A stretch of 64,000 bases of DNA from Serinicoccus sediminis (GTDB lineage Bacteria > Actinomycetota > Actinomycetes > Actinomycetales > Dermatophilaceae): assembly GCF_004153545.1 (NCBI RefSeq), contig NZ_SDVA01000003.1:124001-188000 (forward strand). Reading direction: 5' to 3'. This document shows, in pieces, positions 27,199 through 36,383 of the stretch (positions are counted from its first letter, which is position 1; each line of letters starts with the position of its first letter). The notes beneath the pieces were generated by a model. It saw nothing but the letters and a program-made list of their open reading frames with translations. It did no database searches and was not told the DNA's origin. Position numbers and translations under genes: made by a program.

Positions 27199-27292
27199 GG
27201 GGCGGCCGTTCGACGGCGACCACGGTGCTGCCGTGCGTTATCGTCTGCGGGAAGCACGACCACCGACCGACGACCCAAGGGACTCACTGCTG

Positions 27293-27571
27293 ATGGCCAA
27301 CACGCAGCCTGCTCGCTCCGTCAAGGAGATCGAGGCCGACATCGCGGCGACCCGTAGCCGCCTCGCGCGCACCGTCGACGAGCTGACCTACCGCGTCAGC
27401 CCCGACACGATCAAGGCCAACGCGGTCGCCTCGCTCAAGGGCAAGGTCAACGACGCCACCCTGGACGCCGACGGCAACCCTCGCTACGACCGGCTGGCGG
27501 TGGCGCTCGGCGGCGTGGCGGTGCTGGCCATCACCATGGGCGGGCTGCGCCGCATCTTCTACCGCGGCTGA
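27293..27571 (+). CDS. DUF3618 domain protein
   Basis: 92 residues. SVKEIEADIAATRSRLARTV and DELTYRVSPDTIKANA are the DUF3618 signature, followed by one hydrophobic segment LAVALGGVAVLAITMGGL and a basic end RRIFYRG. These small proteins often accompany phage-shock or YtxH-like membrane stress genes in actinobacteria; role unknown. ATG 27293 follows AAGGGA; the upstream in-frame extension contains the promoter-like TATCGT. Confidence 0.85.
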   Translation: MANTQPARSVKEIEADIAATRSRLARTVDELTYRVSPDTIKANAVASLKGKVNDATLDADGNPRYDRLAVALGGVAVLAITMGGLRRIFYRG

Positions 27572-27597
27572 GCGGGCGGCTCGCACCGGCGAGGACG

Positions 27598-28083
27598 TCA
27601 GGCCGGTGACTCCTCGGCAGGGTCCGCGTTGACCGCGAGCACGCGAGGGACCCCCGCGACGTGCTCAGGAACCAGCAGGCCCATGGCGCCGTGACTCCGC
27701 AGGTGCGGTGAGACGAACACCCTGTCGCCGACCGAGAAGGTCGCCGCCTTCCTCGACAAGGAGACTCGCACCCTCTCGCTACCGTTCCCGAGTGTGACGG
27801 CCTGGCCACCGTGTCCGGTCGTGGTCGTCCGCAGGACCTCGACCCTCTCGACCGGCGCATCGGGGCGCCGGACCCACGGCGCTGCGAGGAAGAAGTACTG
27901 CATCACGCCGATCCCGATGACCAGGACGGCGCCGATCCCGAGGGCCAGGGGCGCGGAGCGGTCGAGGAGCCACACCTGCACGGCGAGATAACCGAGGTAG
28001 ATGACGGCGAGCATGATCAGCAGGATGACCCGGCCGCGTCGACCTTCGGCCCGCAGCACCTCCCTGGCCCGCTCCTCGCTCAC
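27598..28083 (-). CDS. Unrecognised two-helix membrane protein
   Basis: 161 residues I cannot assign. Two membrane segments near the N-terminus (VILLIMLAVIYLGYLAVQVWLL, LALGIGAVLVIGIGVMQYFFL) are followed by a soluble beta-rich domain with VFVSPHLRSHGAMGLLVPE. It overlaps the upstream gene by 4 nt (ATGA), and both share the plan of two helices plus a small soluble domain, so they may form one complex. It closes the cluster behind tdh-kbl. Confidence 0.65.
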   Translation of the reverse strand: MSEERAREVLRAEGRRGRVILLIMLAVIYLGYLAVQVWLLDRSAPLALGIGAVLVIGIGVMQYFFLAAPWVRRPDAPVERVEVLRTTTTGHGGQAVTLGNGSERVRVSLSRKAATFSVGDRVFVSPHLRSHGAMGLLVPEHVAGVPRVLAVNADPAEESPA

Positions 28084-28622
28084 GGGGTATGCCCCCGCCC
28101 GGACGCGTCGACGTCGCGCGCCGGTGCGGAGCCTGGGACGACGGCGTCCGTCCGGGGGCCGATGACGTCCTGGAGCAGGCCGTGGGTCGACCTCGGTCGC
28201 ACGAGCACGATCCGCTCACCGGGGGCGATGCGTGGTGCCGCCCAGACCGGGTCGCCCTCGGCCAGGCCGAAGGCGGTCTCGGTCCGCCAGCTCACCACGT
28301 GCTCGTCGCCCCTCACGGTCACCTGGCGTCCCTCTCTCGCGGTGACCACGCCGCGCTCCAGGTGCGTCGCGTCGGCGACGTGCCGACGCCGACCACGCCG
28401 ACGGCGCTCGCCCCAGCCCCACAGGAGGACGAAACAGGCCGCCCAGATGGTGGAGAAGGGGGCGGCCGAGGCCCAGGTCTCCCCGCCGACGAAGCGCTGG
28501 AACACCAGCATGAGGGTGCCCACCACGACGAACATCAGGCCGAGCAGCCACCCCAAGGACGGGACGTGGCTCGCCCGCAGCGCCCGCAGCGCCGCCTGCT
28601 CGTCGCGAAGCATACCTCTCAC
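28080..28622 (-). CDS. Unrecognised two-helix membrane protein
   Basis: 180 residues I cannot assign: two membrane segments (LGWLLGLMFVVVGTLMLVFQRF and IWAACFVLLWGWGERR), a very basic stretch (RRRRGRRR) and a C-terminal soluble part rich in beta strands (VVTAREGRQVTVRGDEHVVSW). Start is GTG 28622 or ATG 28613; GTG is given because it keeps 9 nt to the kbl stop. Probably co-transcribed with kbl. Confidence 0.6.
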   Translation of the reverse strand: MRGMLRDEQAALRALRASHVPSLGWLLGLMFVVVGTLMLVFQRFVGGETWASAAPFSTIWAACFVLLWGWGERRRRGRRRHVADATHLERGVVTAREGRQVTVRGDEHVVSWRTETAFGLAEGDPVWAAPRIAPGERIVLVRPRSTHGLLQDVIGPRTDAVVPGSAPARDVDASGRGHTP

Positions 28623-28631
28623 GCCTGCCGC

Positions 28632-29825
<1,194 letters not shown>

Positions 29826-29835
29826 GTGTGTCTCC

Positions 29836-30888
29836 TCAGCTCCAGTCCATGACGACCTTGCCACCCTCACCGGAGCGGGCGGCCGCGAAGGCGTCCTCCC
29901 ACTGCTCGGCGGGGAAGCGATGGGTGATGACCGACCGGATCCGGTCGCGCAGCAGCTCGGAGGTCTGCAGCATGGCGGTCATCTTGTACCACGTCTCGTA
30001 CATCTCGCGGCCGTAGATCCCCTTGAGGGTGATCATGTGCGTGATCACCTTGCCCCAGTCGATGGCGAACGGCTCGGCCGGCAGCCCCAGCATCGCCACC
30101 CGCGCGCCGTGGGTGCAGTTGTCGATGAGCTCGGCCATCGCGGCCGGGTTGCCGGACATCTCCAGCACGAGGTCGAAGCCCTCGGTCATGCCGAGGCGCT
30201 CCTGCGCGCTCGCGATCCGCTCGCGGGCGACGTTGATGCCCAGGTCGGCGCCGGCGGCCCGGGCCAGCTCCAGCCGCGGGTCGGACACGTCGGTGGCCAC
30301 GACGTAGCGGGCGCCGGCGTGCCGGGCGATCGCGCACGCCATGACCCCGATCGGACCGGCCCCGGTGATGAGCACGTCCTCACCCTCCAGCGGGAAGGAC
30401 AGCGCGGTGTGCACGGCGTTGCCGAGGGGGTCGAAGACCGCGCCGAGGTCGGGGTCGATGACCTCGGGCTGCACCCAGACGTTGGTGTGCGGCACCACGA
30501 CGTAGTCGGCGAAGCAGCCGTCGCGGTTGACGCCCAGGTTGGAGGTGCGCACGCACATGTGGCGGCGCCCGGCACGGCAGTTGCGGCAGGTGCCGCAGAC
30601 GACGTGCCCCTCCACCGAGCAACGGCGCCCGACGGCGAGCGCGTAGTCCTCGTCCGTCGGCACGCCCGGGCCGAGCTCGACGATCTCGCCGTAGAACTCG
30701 TGGCCCACGACGAGCGGCGGCCGCAGCATGGAGGCGGCCCAGTCGTCCCACGCCTCGATGTGCAGGTCGGTGCCGCACAGCCCGGCGCGCAGCACCCGGA
30801 TCTTCACCTCGCCCGGCCCGGGGGTGGGCTCGGGGACGTCGGCCAGCTCGAGGCCTGGCCCGGCGCTGGGCTTGATCAGGGCACGCAT
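29836..30888 (-). CDS. tdh: L-threonine 3-dehydrogenase
   Basis: 350 residues of the zinc medium-chain dehydrogenase family; oxidises threonine to 2-amino-3-oxobutyrate with NAD+. Catalytic zinc ligands are in [10 protein letters not shown] and VVGHEF, structural zinc cysteines in [15 protein letters not shown], and the nucleotide-binding segment is [27 protein letters not shown] is typical of Tdh. ATG 30888 is preferred; a 16-bp palindrome begins 10 bp upstream. It works with kbl directly downstream. Confidence 0.95.
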   Translation of the reverse strand: MRALIKPSAGPGLELADVPEPTPGPGEVKIRVLRAGLCGTDLHIEAWDDWAASMLRPPLVVGHEFYGEIVELGPGVPTDEDYALAVGRRCSVEGHVVCGTCRNCRAGRRHMCVRTSNLGVNRDGCFADYVVVPHTNVWVQPEVIDPDLGAVFDPLGNAVHTALSFPLEGEDVLITGAGPIGVMACAIARHAGARYVVATDVSDPRLELARAAGADLGINVARERIASAQERLGMTEGFDLVLEMSGNPAAMAELIDNCTHGARVAMLGLPAEPFAIDWGKVITHMITLKGIYGREMYETWYKMTAMLQTSELLRDRIRSVITHRFPAEQWEDAFAAARSGEGGKVVMDWS

Positions 30889-30897
30889 GGGTCCATC

Positions 30898-30913
30898 TTG
30901 ACGCATCCGTCAA
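30898..30913. promoter_or_regulatory. Perfect palindrome before tdh, likely operator
   Basis: TTGACG-CATC-CGTCAA is a perfect 6-4-6 inverted repeat 9 bp upstream of the tdh ATG. Read leftward, its TTGACG also resembles a -35 box. No regulator gene is adjacent, so the binding protein is unknown. Confidence 0.5.
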
Positions 30914-31002
30914 CGCACCGGGTCGGAGGGCGGGGCGGGGGCTGCTGCCGGAGGACGCGGGAGGCGGGCGGCGCGGCGAGGGCGAGGCCGTAGGGTGGCG
31001 CG

Positions 31003-32151
31003 GTGGACGTGCGGACGCGGGTGGGGTGCTACGCCTGGATCGAGCGGGACGGCGCGGTGCTGCTGAGCCGGTGGCGGGGGATGAGCCTGCCGGACGGGCG
31101 GGTCGCCCGACCCGGGTGGACGCTCGTCGGCGGCGGGATCGAGCCGGGCGAGACGCCCGAGCAGGCGGCGGTGCGCGAGGTGCAGGAGGAGAGCGGGTAT
31201 GCCGTGCGCCTCACCGGCGTCCTCACCACCGACGCCTGGAGCGGGGTCGACGACCGCGACCCGGCCGGGCAGGCGGTCTGGCAGGCCGTGCGCATCGTCT
31301 TCACCGCCGAGGTCGAGAGCGGTGAGCTCTCGGTGGAGAGCGACGGCAGCAGCGACGACGCGCGATGGGTGCCGCTGGAGGAGCTGGCGACGCTGCCCTG
31401 CCTGAGCCTGGTCGACACCGCCTGGCGGGCGGCGGGGGGCTCAGGGCTGCCCGAGGCCGCGCTGGGCTTCGGGCCGGTCGACGAGGGCGCGGTCGACCGG
31501 ATGCGCGGGCTCGTCGAGCGGGCCCGGTCGGCGGCGTCTGGCGATGCGGCGGGTGAGGGCGCGGGGGGCACGGAGCAGGGCGGTGCGACGCCGGGCCGGG
31601 TCACCGTGGTGGCCGTCGACGGGCCGAGCGGGTCGGGCAAGACCGTGCTCGCCCGGGCGCTGGCCCGCGACCTGGGCGCCCCTCTCCTGCACATGGACGA
31701 CCTCTACCCGGGCTGGGACGGCCTCGCGGCGAGCCCCGCCCTCCTGGCCGAGCAGGTGCTGGAGCCGCTCGCCCGCGGTGAGCGGGCGGCATACCGACGG
31801 TGGGACTGGCACGCCTCGGGCTGGGCGACCGACCCGGTCGAGGTGCCCGAGCCGACCGGTGGCGTGCTCGTCGTCGAGGGGTGCGGCAGCAGCGTCGGGC
31901 CGGCGGGGGAGCACGCCGCGGTGCGGGTCTGGGTGGACGCCGAGCCGGCCCTGCGGATGAGGCGCGGCATCGCCCGGGACGGTGAGGCATACCGGCCGCA
32001 CTGGGAGCGCTGGGCCGCGCAGGAGGAGCGGGTCTTCACCGCGGACCGCACCCGGGAGCGCTGGGCCGCGCAGGAGGAGCGGGTCTTCACCGCGGACCGC
32101 ACCCGGGAGCGCGCGGACCTCGTCATCGACACCTCGCCGGGGGTCGCCTGA
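31003..32151 (+). CDS. Nudix hydrolase fused to a P-loop (uridine kinase-like) domain
   Basis: 382 residues. Residues 1-145 are a Nudix domain with the box GGIEPGETPEQAAVREVQEE. A Gly-rich linker (around 178-198) leads to a P-loop NTPase with Walker A GPSGSGKT at 207-214, then LLHMDDLYPGWDG and VVEGCGSS, as in uridine kinase-like (d)NMP kinases. The order suggests a housekeeping pair, one part hydrolysing and the other phosphorylating nucleotides, but substrates are unknown. TAGGGT (30991-30996) is 6 nt before GTG 31003, so the mRNA is probably leaderless. Near the C-terminus a 17-residue block is exactly duplicated (see the repeat entry). The gene abuts the tRNA-Lys locus where the phage inserted. 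Confidence 0.82.
   Translation: MDVRTRVGCYAWIERDGAVLLSRWRGMSLPDGRVARPGWTLVGGGIEPGETPEQAAVREVQEESGYAVRLTGVLTTDAWSGVDDRDPAGQAVWQAVRIVFTAEVESGELSVESDGSSDDARWVPLEELATLPCLSLVDTAWRAAGGSGLPEAALGFGPVDEGAVDRMRGLVERARSAASGDAAGEGAGGTEQGGATPGRVTVVAVDGPSGSGKTVLARALARDLGAPLLHMDDLYPGWDGLAASPALLAEQVLEPLARGERAAYRRWDWHASGWATDPVEVPEPTGGVLVVEGCGSSVGPAGEHAAVRVWVDAEPALRMRRGIARDGEAYRPHWERWAAQEERVFTADRTRERWAAQEERVFTADRTRERADLVIDTSPGVA
32003..32104. repeat. Perfect in-frame 51-bp tandem duplication
   Basis: Bases 32003-32053 and 32054-32104 are identical and a few more bases of a third copy follow. It adds 17 residues (repeated unit WAAQEERVFTADRTRER) to the kinase-like domain without breaking the frame. Lack of any difference, even at third positions, indicates a very recent event or an assembly artefact. 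Confidence 0.95.
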
Positions 32152-32252
32152 CCGGGAGCGTGCTGCCCCGGCAGGACACCCACGGTCGGTCTCGCGACGC
32201 CCGGAGGATTTCGTCGGGTCCCCGGCCCGGTGGTAGAGTTCCTCGCTGTTGC

Positions 32253-32608
<356 letters not shown>

Positions 32609-32615
32609 GACGGTA

Positions 32616-32648
32616 AACCTAGTCATACCTACACAAACTAGTCAACCC
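32616..32648 (-). promoter_or_regulatory. Leftward repressor promoter with two operator words
   Basis: Minus strand -35 TTGACT (32645-32640), 18-bp spacer, -10 TAGGTT (32621-32616), ATG 7 nt further. CTAGTCATACC (32619-32629) overlaps the -10 and the variant CTAGTCAACCC (32638-32648) overlaps the -35. Binding of the repressor to these would autoregulate it. Confidence 0.6.
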
Positions 32649-32685
32649 CTAGGGGTGAGGACGCCACGCCACGCGGCGAGGGTGC

Positions 32686-32741
32686 TTGACCCGTATCGCT
32701 GGGTATGTCTAGAGTCACCGACCATGACCACTAGGCATACC
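32686..32741 (+). promoter_or_regulatory. Rightward early promoter with two operator words
   Basis: -35 TTGACC (32686-32691), 18-bp spacer, -10 TAGAGT (32710-32715). GGTATGTCTAG (32702-32712) overlaps the -10; its inverse-complement form CTAGGCATACC (32731-32741) lies within the first codons of the following gene. Together with the leftward pair this gives consensus CTAGnCATACC, the likely operator of the phage switch. Confidence 0.6.
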
Positions 32742-32924
32742 CAGCAGAGCGAGGAAGCTCTCGCGATCGGTGAGGCAGCGCGACGTCTCGGCGTGACCGT
32801 CGAGACGATGCGCCGGTGGGACAAGAGCGGCGTGATCCGCTCGTTCCGCACCCCGGGCGGGCAGCGACGCTTTCCGGTCTCGGAAGTCAACCGCCTGCTT
32901 GACGACCAGGGCGTGCCCGCGTGA
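32724..32924 (+). CDS. BldC/MerR-like excisionase or Cro-type regulator
   Basis: 66 residues with one winged helix of the MerR/BldC/excisionase type: ALAIGEAARRLGVTVETMRR, WDKSGVIRSFRTPGGQRRFP and VSEVNRLLDD. First gene of the rightward operon and divergent from the repressor, the position of Cro/Xis in small temperate actinophages. Start ATG 32724 lies 8 nt after the -10 box, so translation may be leaderless. It overlaps the next gene by 4 nt. Confidence 0.8.
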   Translation: MTTRHTQQSEEALAIGEAARRLGVTVETMRRWDKSGVIRSFRTPGGQRRFPVSEVNRLLDDQGVPA

Positions 32925-33211
32925 GCGCCGGCACGCTGACGATGACCGAGGAGCTCGTCGACGACACGCGCACCTCGGACGACCCGGGCGACAGCGCGCA
33001 CATCGTGTGGGTTCCGCCGGGCTCGTCGATGACCGCGCAGGCGCTGGTCATGCACGCCCGGGTCGAGGGGATCCCCGTCACCGCGCTGTGCGGGCACGCG
33101 TGGGTCCCGGTGCGCGACCCCCTGCCGCTGCCCGTCTGCTCCCGCTGCCTCGAGCTGTACCACGCACCGGGCGAGAACCGCGACGACCGCGACGAGCTCC
33201 CCGCGCCGTAG
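32921..33211 (+). CDS. DUF3039 family protein
   Basis: 96 residues. VTALCGHAWVPVRDPLPLPV followed by CSRCLELY is the DUF3039 signature, with three cysteines suited to bind zinc, preceded by HARVEGIPV. Found in actinobacteria and their phages, without known function. GTGA overlap with the previous gene. Confidence 0.75.
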   Translation: MSAGTLTMTEELVDDTRTSDDPGDSAHIVWVPPGSSMTAQALVMHARVEGIPVTALCGHAWVPVRDPLPLPVCSRCLELYHAPGENRDDRDELPAP

Positions 33212-33278
33212 AACCGGCGCCCCCCTTCCTCCCAAGGCACCACCCGACAGTTTCACCCGACCCCGGAGGCCACCACCG

Positions 33279-33617
33279 ATGAACGAGCACCAGCAGCAGC
33301 CACCGCCGCGCCCGCAGCGGCCGCCGGCGACCTTCCGCAAGGCGATCCTGCAGCACAACAACAACGGACGCCGCCCGGGCCCGAACGGCTACCTCGCCGC
33401 CGCGCCGACGTGCACCGAGGTCGTCGGCAGCGAGGAGTACGACCGCCTGATCGCCGCCGGCTGGCACGTGGTCGAGTCCTGGCAGGTCTGGCGGTGCGTC
33501 ACCTGCGGTGGGTACGACAGCGACCGTCAGAGCGCCGACCTCGTGGGCATGGCTCACGTCGAGCGCTACGGGCACGAGTCGGTGCGCCCGGACGAGCTGC
33601 AGAGGTCGGGCCGGTGA
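33279..33617 (+). CDS. Unrecognised phage early protein
   Basis: 112 residues. A Pro/Gln-rich start (EHQQQPPPRPQRPP) is followed by a compact part with WRCVTCGGYDS and H..H residues (MAHVERYGHESV) that could hold zinc. No function recognised. GGAGG at 33265-33269 is its ribosome-binding site; it follows a 67-bp gap and restarts the overlapping chain. Confidence 0.65.
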   Translation: MNEHQQQPPPRPQRPPATFRKAILQHNNNGRRPGPNGYLAAAPTCTEVVGSEEYDRLIAAGWHVVESWQVWRCVTCGGYDSDRQSADLVGMAHVERYGHESVRPDELQRSGR

Positions 33618-33964
33618 ACGGGCTCGCGGACGTGATCGCGCTGCCGCTGCCGCGCGAGGTCCTGCACCCGCGGATCCCGCACCCCTCGCTCGGCGAGTGC
33701 ACCTCCTGCGGGTCCCGCGCCGACCTTCGCCCCGTGCACGACGACTCGGCCAGCGGCACCCTGATCGCCGTCCGGTGCGACGGGTGCGGGTGGATCGTGT
33801 CGATGACCGAGCACGCCCGCCGACGCCGCTCGACCGTCGACGCGCTCGCCGAGCAGTTCCCCGAGCTGCAGCTCGACCCCCGGCGCTCGCCGCAGGGCGC
33901 TCGCGGCGGCCGCCCGAACCTCGTCGTCGTCGACGAGGCGCAGCAGCTGGGTGACCGGTCGTGA
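33614..33964 (+). CDS. Unrecognised zinc-ribbon protein
   Basis: 116 residues with two CxxC pairs (CTSCGSRADL and CDGCGWIV) that make a likely zinc ribbon, then a polar tail. Unknown function. GTG 33614 overlaps the preceding stop (GTGA), and the end overlaps the next ATG. Confidence 0.65.
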   Translation: MNGLADVIALPLPREVLHPRIPHPSLGECTSCGSRADLRPVHDDSASGTLIAVRCDGCGWIVSMTEHARRRRSTVDALAEQFPELQLDPRRSPQGARGGRPNLVVVDEAQQLGDRS

Positions 33965-34275
33965 GCGCGCTGCAGCAGGACGTCCTGCTGATCGTGGCGC
34001 TCATTCTCGCGCTGCTCGTGGCGCTCGCGGCGTGGTCCTCGGCAGTGGTGCGTCGTCGCCGCAGGACGGGCGCGTGCCCGGACTGTGGGGCCGAGATCGA
34101 CCGCCGATACCGCACCCGGTGCGAGCCGTGCGTCGAGCGTCGCCGGCAGACTCGGTGCGTCCGGTGTCGGCGCCGCGAAGCCGTGCCCACCGAGGAGCTG
34201 TGCGCGACGTGCATCTACCGCGTCGAGCTCGAGGAAGCCGAGTGGGACGCCCGGATCGCTCGGGGTGAACACTGA
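33961..34275 (+). CDS. Small membrane protein with zinc-ribbon tail
   Basis: 104 residues: one N-terminal membrane helix (VLLIVALILALLVALAAW), a basic turn RRRRR, then three or four CxxC pairs (CPDCGAEI, CEPCVER, CVRCRR, CATCIY). This plan suggests a membrane-tethered rubredoxin/zinc-ribbon protein. Function unknown. Coupled at both ends. Confidence 0.65.
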   Translation: MSALQQDVLLIVALILALLVALAAWSSAVVRRRRRTGACPDCGAEIDRRYRTRCEPCVERRRQTRCVRCRRREAVPTEELCATCIYRVELEEAEWDARIARGEH

Positions 34276-34436
34276 TGCGCCCCGAGGTGTGGGCCGCGGC
34301 CGCCGACGTCGTCGACGCGCTCGAGGCGGTGATCCGGGTCGGTGGCGGCGCCGTCGTCCTGGCGATGATCGCCCTGGGCATCCTGCTCGCGGCGTGCGAG
34401 GCGACCCGCGGCACGAGCGGCGGTGGGTCCCGGTGA
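34275..34436 (+). CDS. Very small membrane protein
   Basis: 53 residues: MRPEVWAAAADVVDALEAV, one hydrophobic helix VVLAMIALGILLAACEA, and a short Gly/Ser end. It fits exactly between its neighbours by a TGATG overlap at 34273-34277 and a GTGA overlap at 34433-34436, which is the main support for it being real. Function unknown. Confidence 0.6.
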   Translation: MRPEVWAAAADVVDALEAVIRVGGGAVVLAMIALGILLAACEATRGTSGGGSR

Positions 34437-34828
34437 CGTCGCGTCGGAAGGTCAAGAAGGCCGCGAAGGCGGGTCTCGTGCCCCTCGGCGACCTGCTGGC
34501 CACGCCGCACCGCTTCGCCGCGGTGGTCTACCCGAAGCCGTGCCCGCCGCCGCCGCGTGAGCCGGTCGGCCGCCTGCTGATCGACGAGGGGTATGTCGGG
34601 TGGGTCCTCATAACGACCCCCCGGCGGGTCCGCAAGGTCCGGTTCGTCGCGCGGGACGGGTACGTCTACCGCGACAACCAGTGCCGCGCCGGCGGCGCCT
34701 TCCGCGTCGAGGTGCACGCCCTCTCGTGCCGGGTCGAGCCGTGCCTCGTGCTCGCGGCCGCGTCCCCGGTGACCCTGCCCGCTGACGAGCTGCCGTGGCG
34801 TTACCGCCCGGCGGTCGTGACCCACTGA
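34433..34828 (+). CDS. Unrecognised phage early protein
   Basis: 131 residues beginning with a basic patch (SRRKVKKAAKAG), then YPKPCPPPPREPVGRLLIDE and a small beta-rich part with conserved-looking Cys (NQCRAGGAF, LSCRVEPCLV). Not assigned. GTG 34433 overlaps the previous stop. Confidence 0.6.
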   Translation: MTSRRKVKKAAKAGLVPLGDLLATPHRFAAVVYPKPCPPPPREPVGRLLIDEGYVGWVLITTPRRVRKVRFVARDGYVYRDNQCRAGGAFRVEVHALSCRVEPCLVLAAASPVTLPADELPWRYRPAVVTH

Positions 34829-34843
34829 CCCCGAAGGACGCCG

Positions 34844-35023
34844 ATGTTCACGATCTCCCCGCACTCGCCCGTCGGGCAGCGGACCGTCACCTGCCGGACC
34901 TGCGGTCTCGGCTGCACGTCCCGCTCGGAGGCGCTGCTCACGCAGTGGAAGCAGAAGCACACCCGGGAGTGCCACCCGCGCACCTCTCACCCGACCGCCC
35001 ACCCGAGGAAGGCGACCGCATGA
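34844..35023 (+). CDS. Small zinc-finger-like protein
   Basis: 59 residues: VTCRTCGLGCTSRSEALL followed by KQKHTRECH, a C2H2/C3H-like arrangement. It is followed by a His/Thr/Pro tail and ends in an ATGA overlap with the next gene. GAAGGA at 34832-34837 is a suitable ribosome-binding site. Unknown function. Confidence 0.6.
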   Translation: MFTISPHSPVGQRTVTCRTCGLGCTSRSEALLTQWKQKHTRECHPRTSHPTAHPRKATA

Positions 35024-35463
35024 CCGACACCGAACCGACGAGGGTGCACCGCACCCGGGAGGAGCTCGAGGCCGCGGCCGCGGCGCTGACCGGCTTCGCC
35101 CACGAGGCCGGATGCATCGACGACGCGCAGCTCGCGACGACCCGGGCGCGGCAGTTCGAGCAGGAGGCGCTCGACGCGCCGCCGGCGCACCTCGTGCCCG
35201 ACGACCTGCTGCTGCGCGTGGTCGCGCTCGCGGTGCGGTCGGGCGTGACTGCGCTGTTCGCCCCGAGCGGGATCCCCGAGCACGTGTCGGTCGCGGCGGG
35301 CAAGCAGGCGTCCGACCGGCTGCTCGGCGACCCCATGTCACGGACTGTGATGCTCGACAGCACCCGGCTGCTGCTCGCGGGGAAGTGCGTCTGCGGGCAG
35401 CCGTGGGAGCACGACACCGACGCCCACCGCGCCGCCACCGACGACGAGGACGGTGCCCGGTGA
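35020..35463 (+). CDS. Unrecognised phage early protein
   Basis: 147 residues, mostly helical and acidic, with a C-terminal CVCGQPWEHD motif that occurs as a short tail in several actinophage proteins. ATGA overlap at the start and GTGA overlap at the end. Function unknown. Confidence 0.62.
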   Translation: MTDTEPTRVHRTREELEAAAAALTGFAHEAGCIDDAQLATTRARQFEQEALDAPPAHLVPDDLLLRVVALAVRSGVTALFAPSGIPEHVSVAAGKQASDRLLGDPMSRTVMLDSTRLLLAGKCVCGQPWEHDTDAHRAATDDEDGAR

Positions 35464-36383
35464 GGTACACGGTCGGTCTCAAGGAGCTGCGGCGGGCGCT
35501 GCAGTCGGTCGTCGTGCACGCCGTCAACGACCCGGAGATCGAGTGGTGGCACCGGGTGCGCCTCGAGGTGCACCGGCAGGGGCACGTGCTCGTCTACGCG
35601 TCGCAGGGCTACACCGCCGGCATGGCATACGCCGGCGTCATCGACCCGGGCGACGGTGAGCTCGAGGGCTTCGATATCGCCCCTGCCCGGGTCAAGGACT
35701 TGCTGCAGCTGTTCCCGCTGGACGGCAAGCACGCCGACGAGCAGCTGCTCGAGCTGTCCCTCGAGGGCGACGAGCACTTCCGCGCCCGTGACGTGTCGGG
35801 GCTGTTCCCGGGGAACACGGTCGAGCTGCCGCGGCTGCCCGAGCAGGACCGCCCGCAGCTGGCGCACATTCCGCCGCTGCTGGGCCGGACGGTGGCCACC
35901 ACCGGCAAGCACCACCTGCAGGGCGTGATGGTCACAAACGGCGAGTGGCTGTCGCTGTTCGCCCGGGCCGCGAAGGTCTACGGCGAGCCGCTGTGCGTCA
36001 CCCCCTACACCGACGACTCGGGACGCGGCCGCCTGCTCATGACGGTCGGCGACCTGTTCATCGGCGCCCTGATCGGCCGCACCTCGACCGGCGGCGGGTA
36101 CGTCGACGAGTCGATCGCCCACCGCGACGCGTGGGCCGGGCTGCTCCCGACCGTCGCCTCGCACGACCCGGTCGTCGACCTCGAGGCAGCGCTCGCCGAG
36201 CTCGAGCAGCAGCAGGACGACGACAGCGACGACGACGGCGACGTCGTCGAGTCCGTCGGCGAGGGCGACCTCGCCGACGACACCGCCGGCGAGGACCTCG
36301 CCGACGACCAGGACGACACCGGGGCGCCGCCGAGCGACGAGCTCGCCGCGCGCCGCACCAAGGGAAAGAAGTCACGGTCATGA
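35460..36383 (+). CDS. Possible sliding-clamp-like (DnaN-type) phage protein
   Basis: 307 residues. The opening YTVGLKELRRALQSVVVHA with RVRLEVHRQGHVLVYASQGY resembles the first repeat of beta clamps, and LCVTPYTDDSGRGRLLMTVG followed by DLFIGALI resembles the final clamp strands. Only about 250 residues are structured; the last 60 are Asp/Glu-rich and end with a basic KGKKSRS. If it is a clamp it would hold a polymerase on phage DNA. Resemblance is by eye and could be wrong. Confidence 0.45.
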   Translation: MRYTVGLKELRRALQSVVVHAVNDPEIEWWHRVRLEVHRQGHVLVYASQGYTAGMAYAGVIDPGDGELEGFDIAPARVKDLLQLFPLDGKHADEQLLELSLEGDEHFRARDVSGLFPGNTVELPRLPEQDRPQLAHIPPLLGRTVATTGKHHLQGVMVTNGEWLSLFARAAKVYGEPLCVTPYTDDSGRGRLLMTVGDLFIGALIGRTSTGGGYVDESIAHRDAWAGLLPTVASHDPVVDLEAALAELEQQQDDDSDDDGDVVESVGEGDLADDTAGEDLADDQDDTGAPPSDELAARRTKGKKSRS

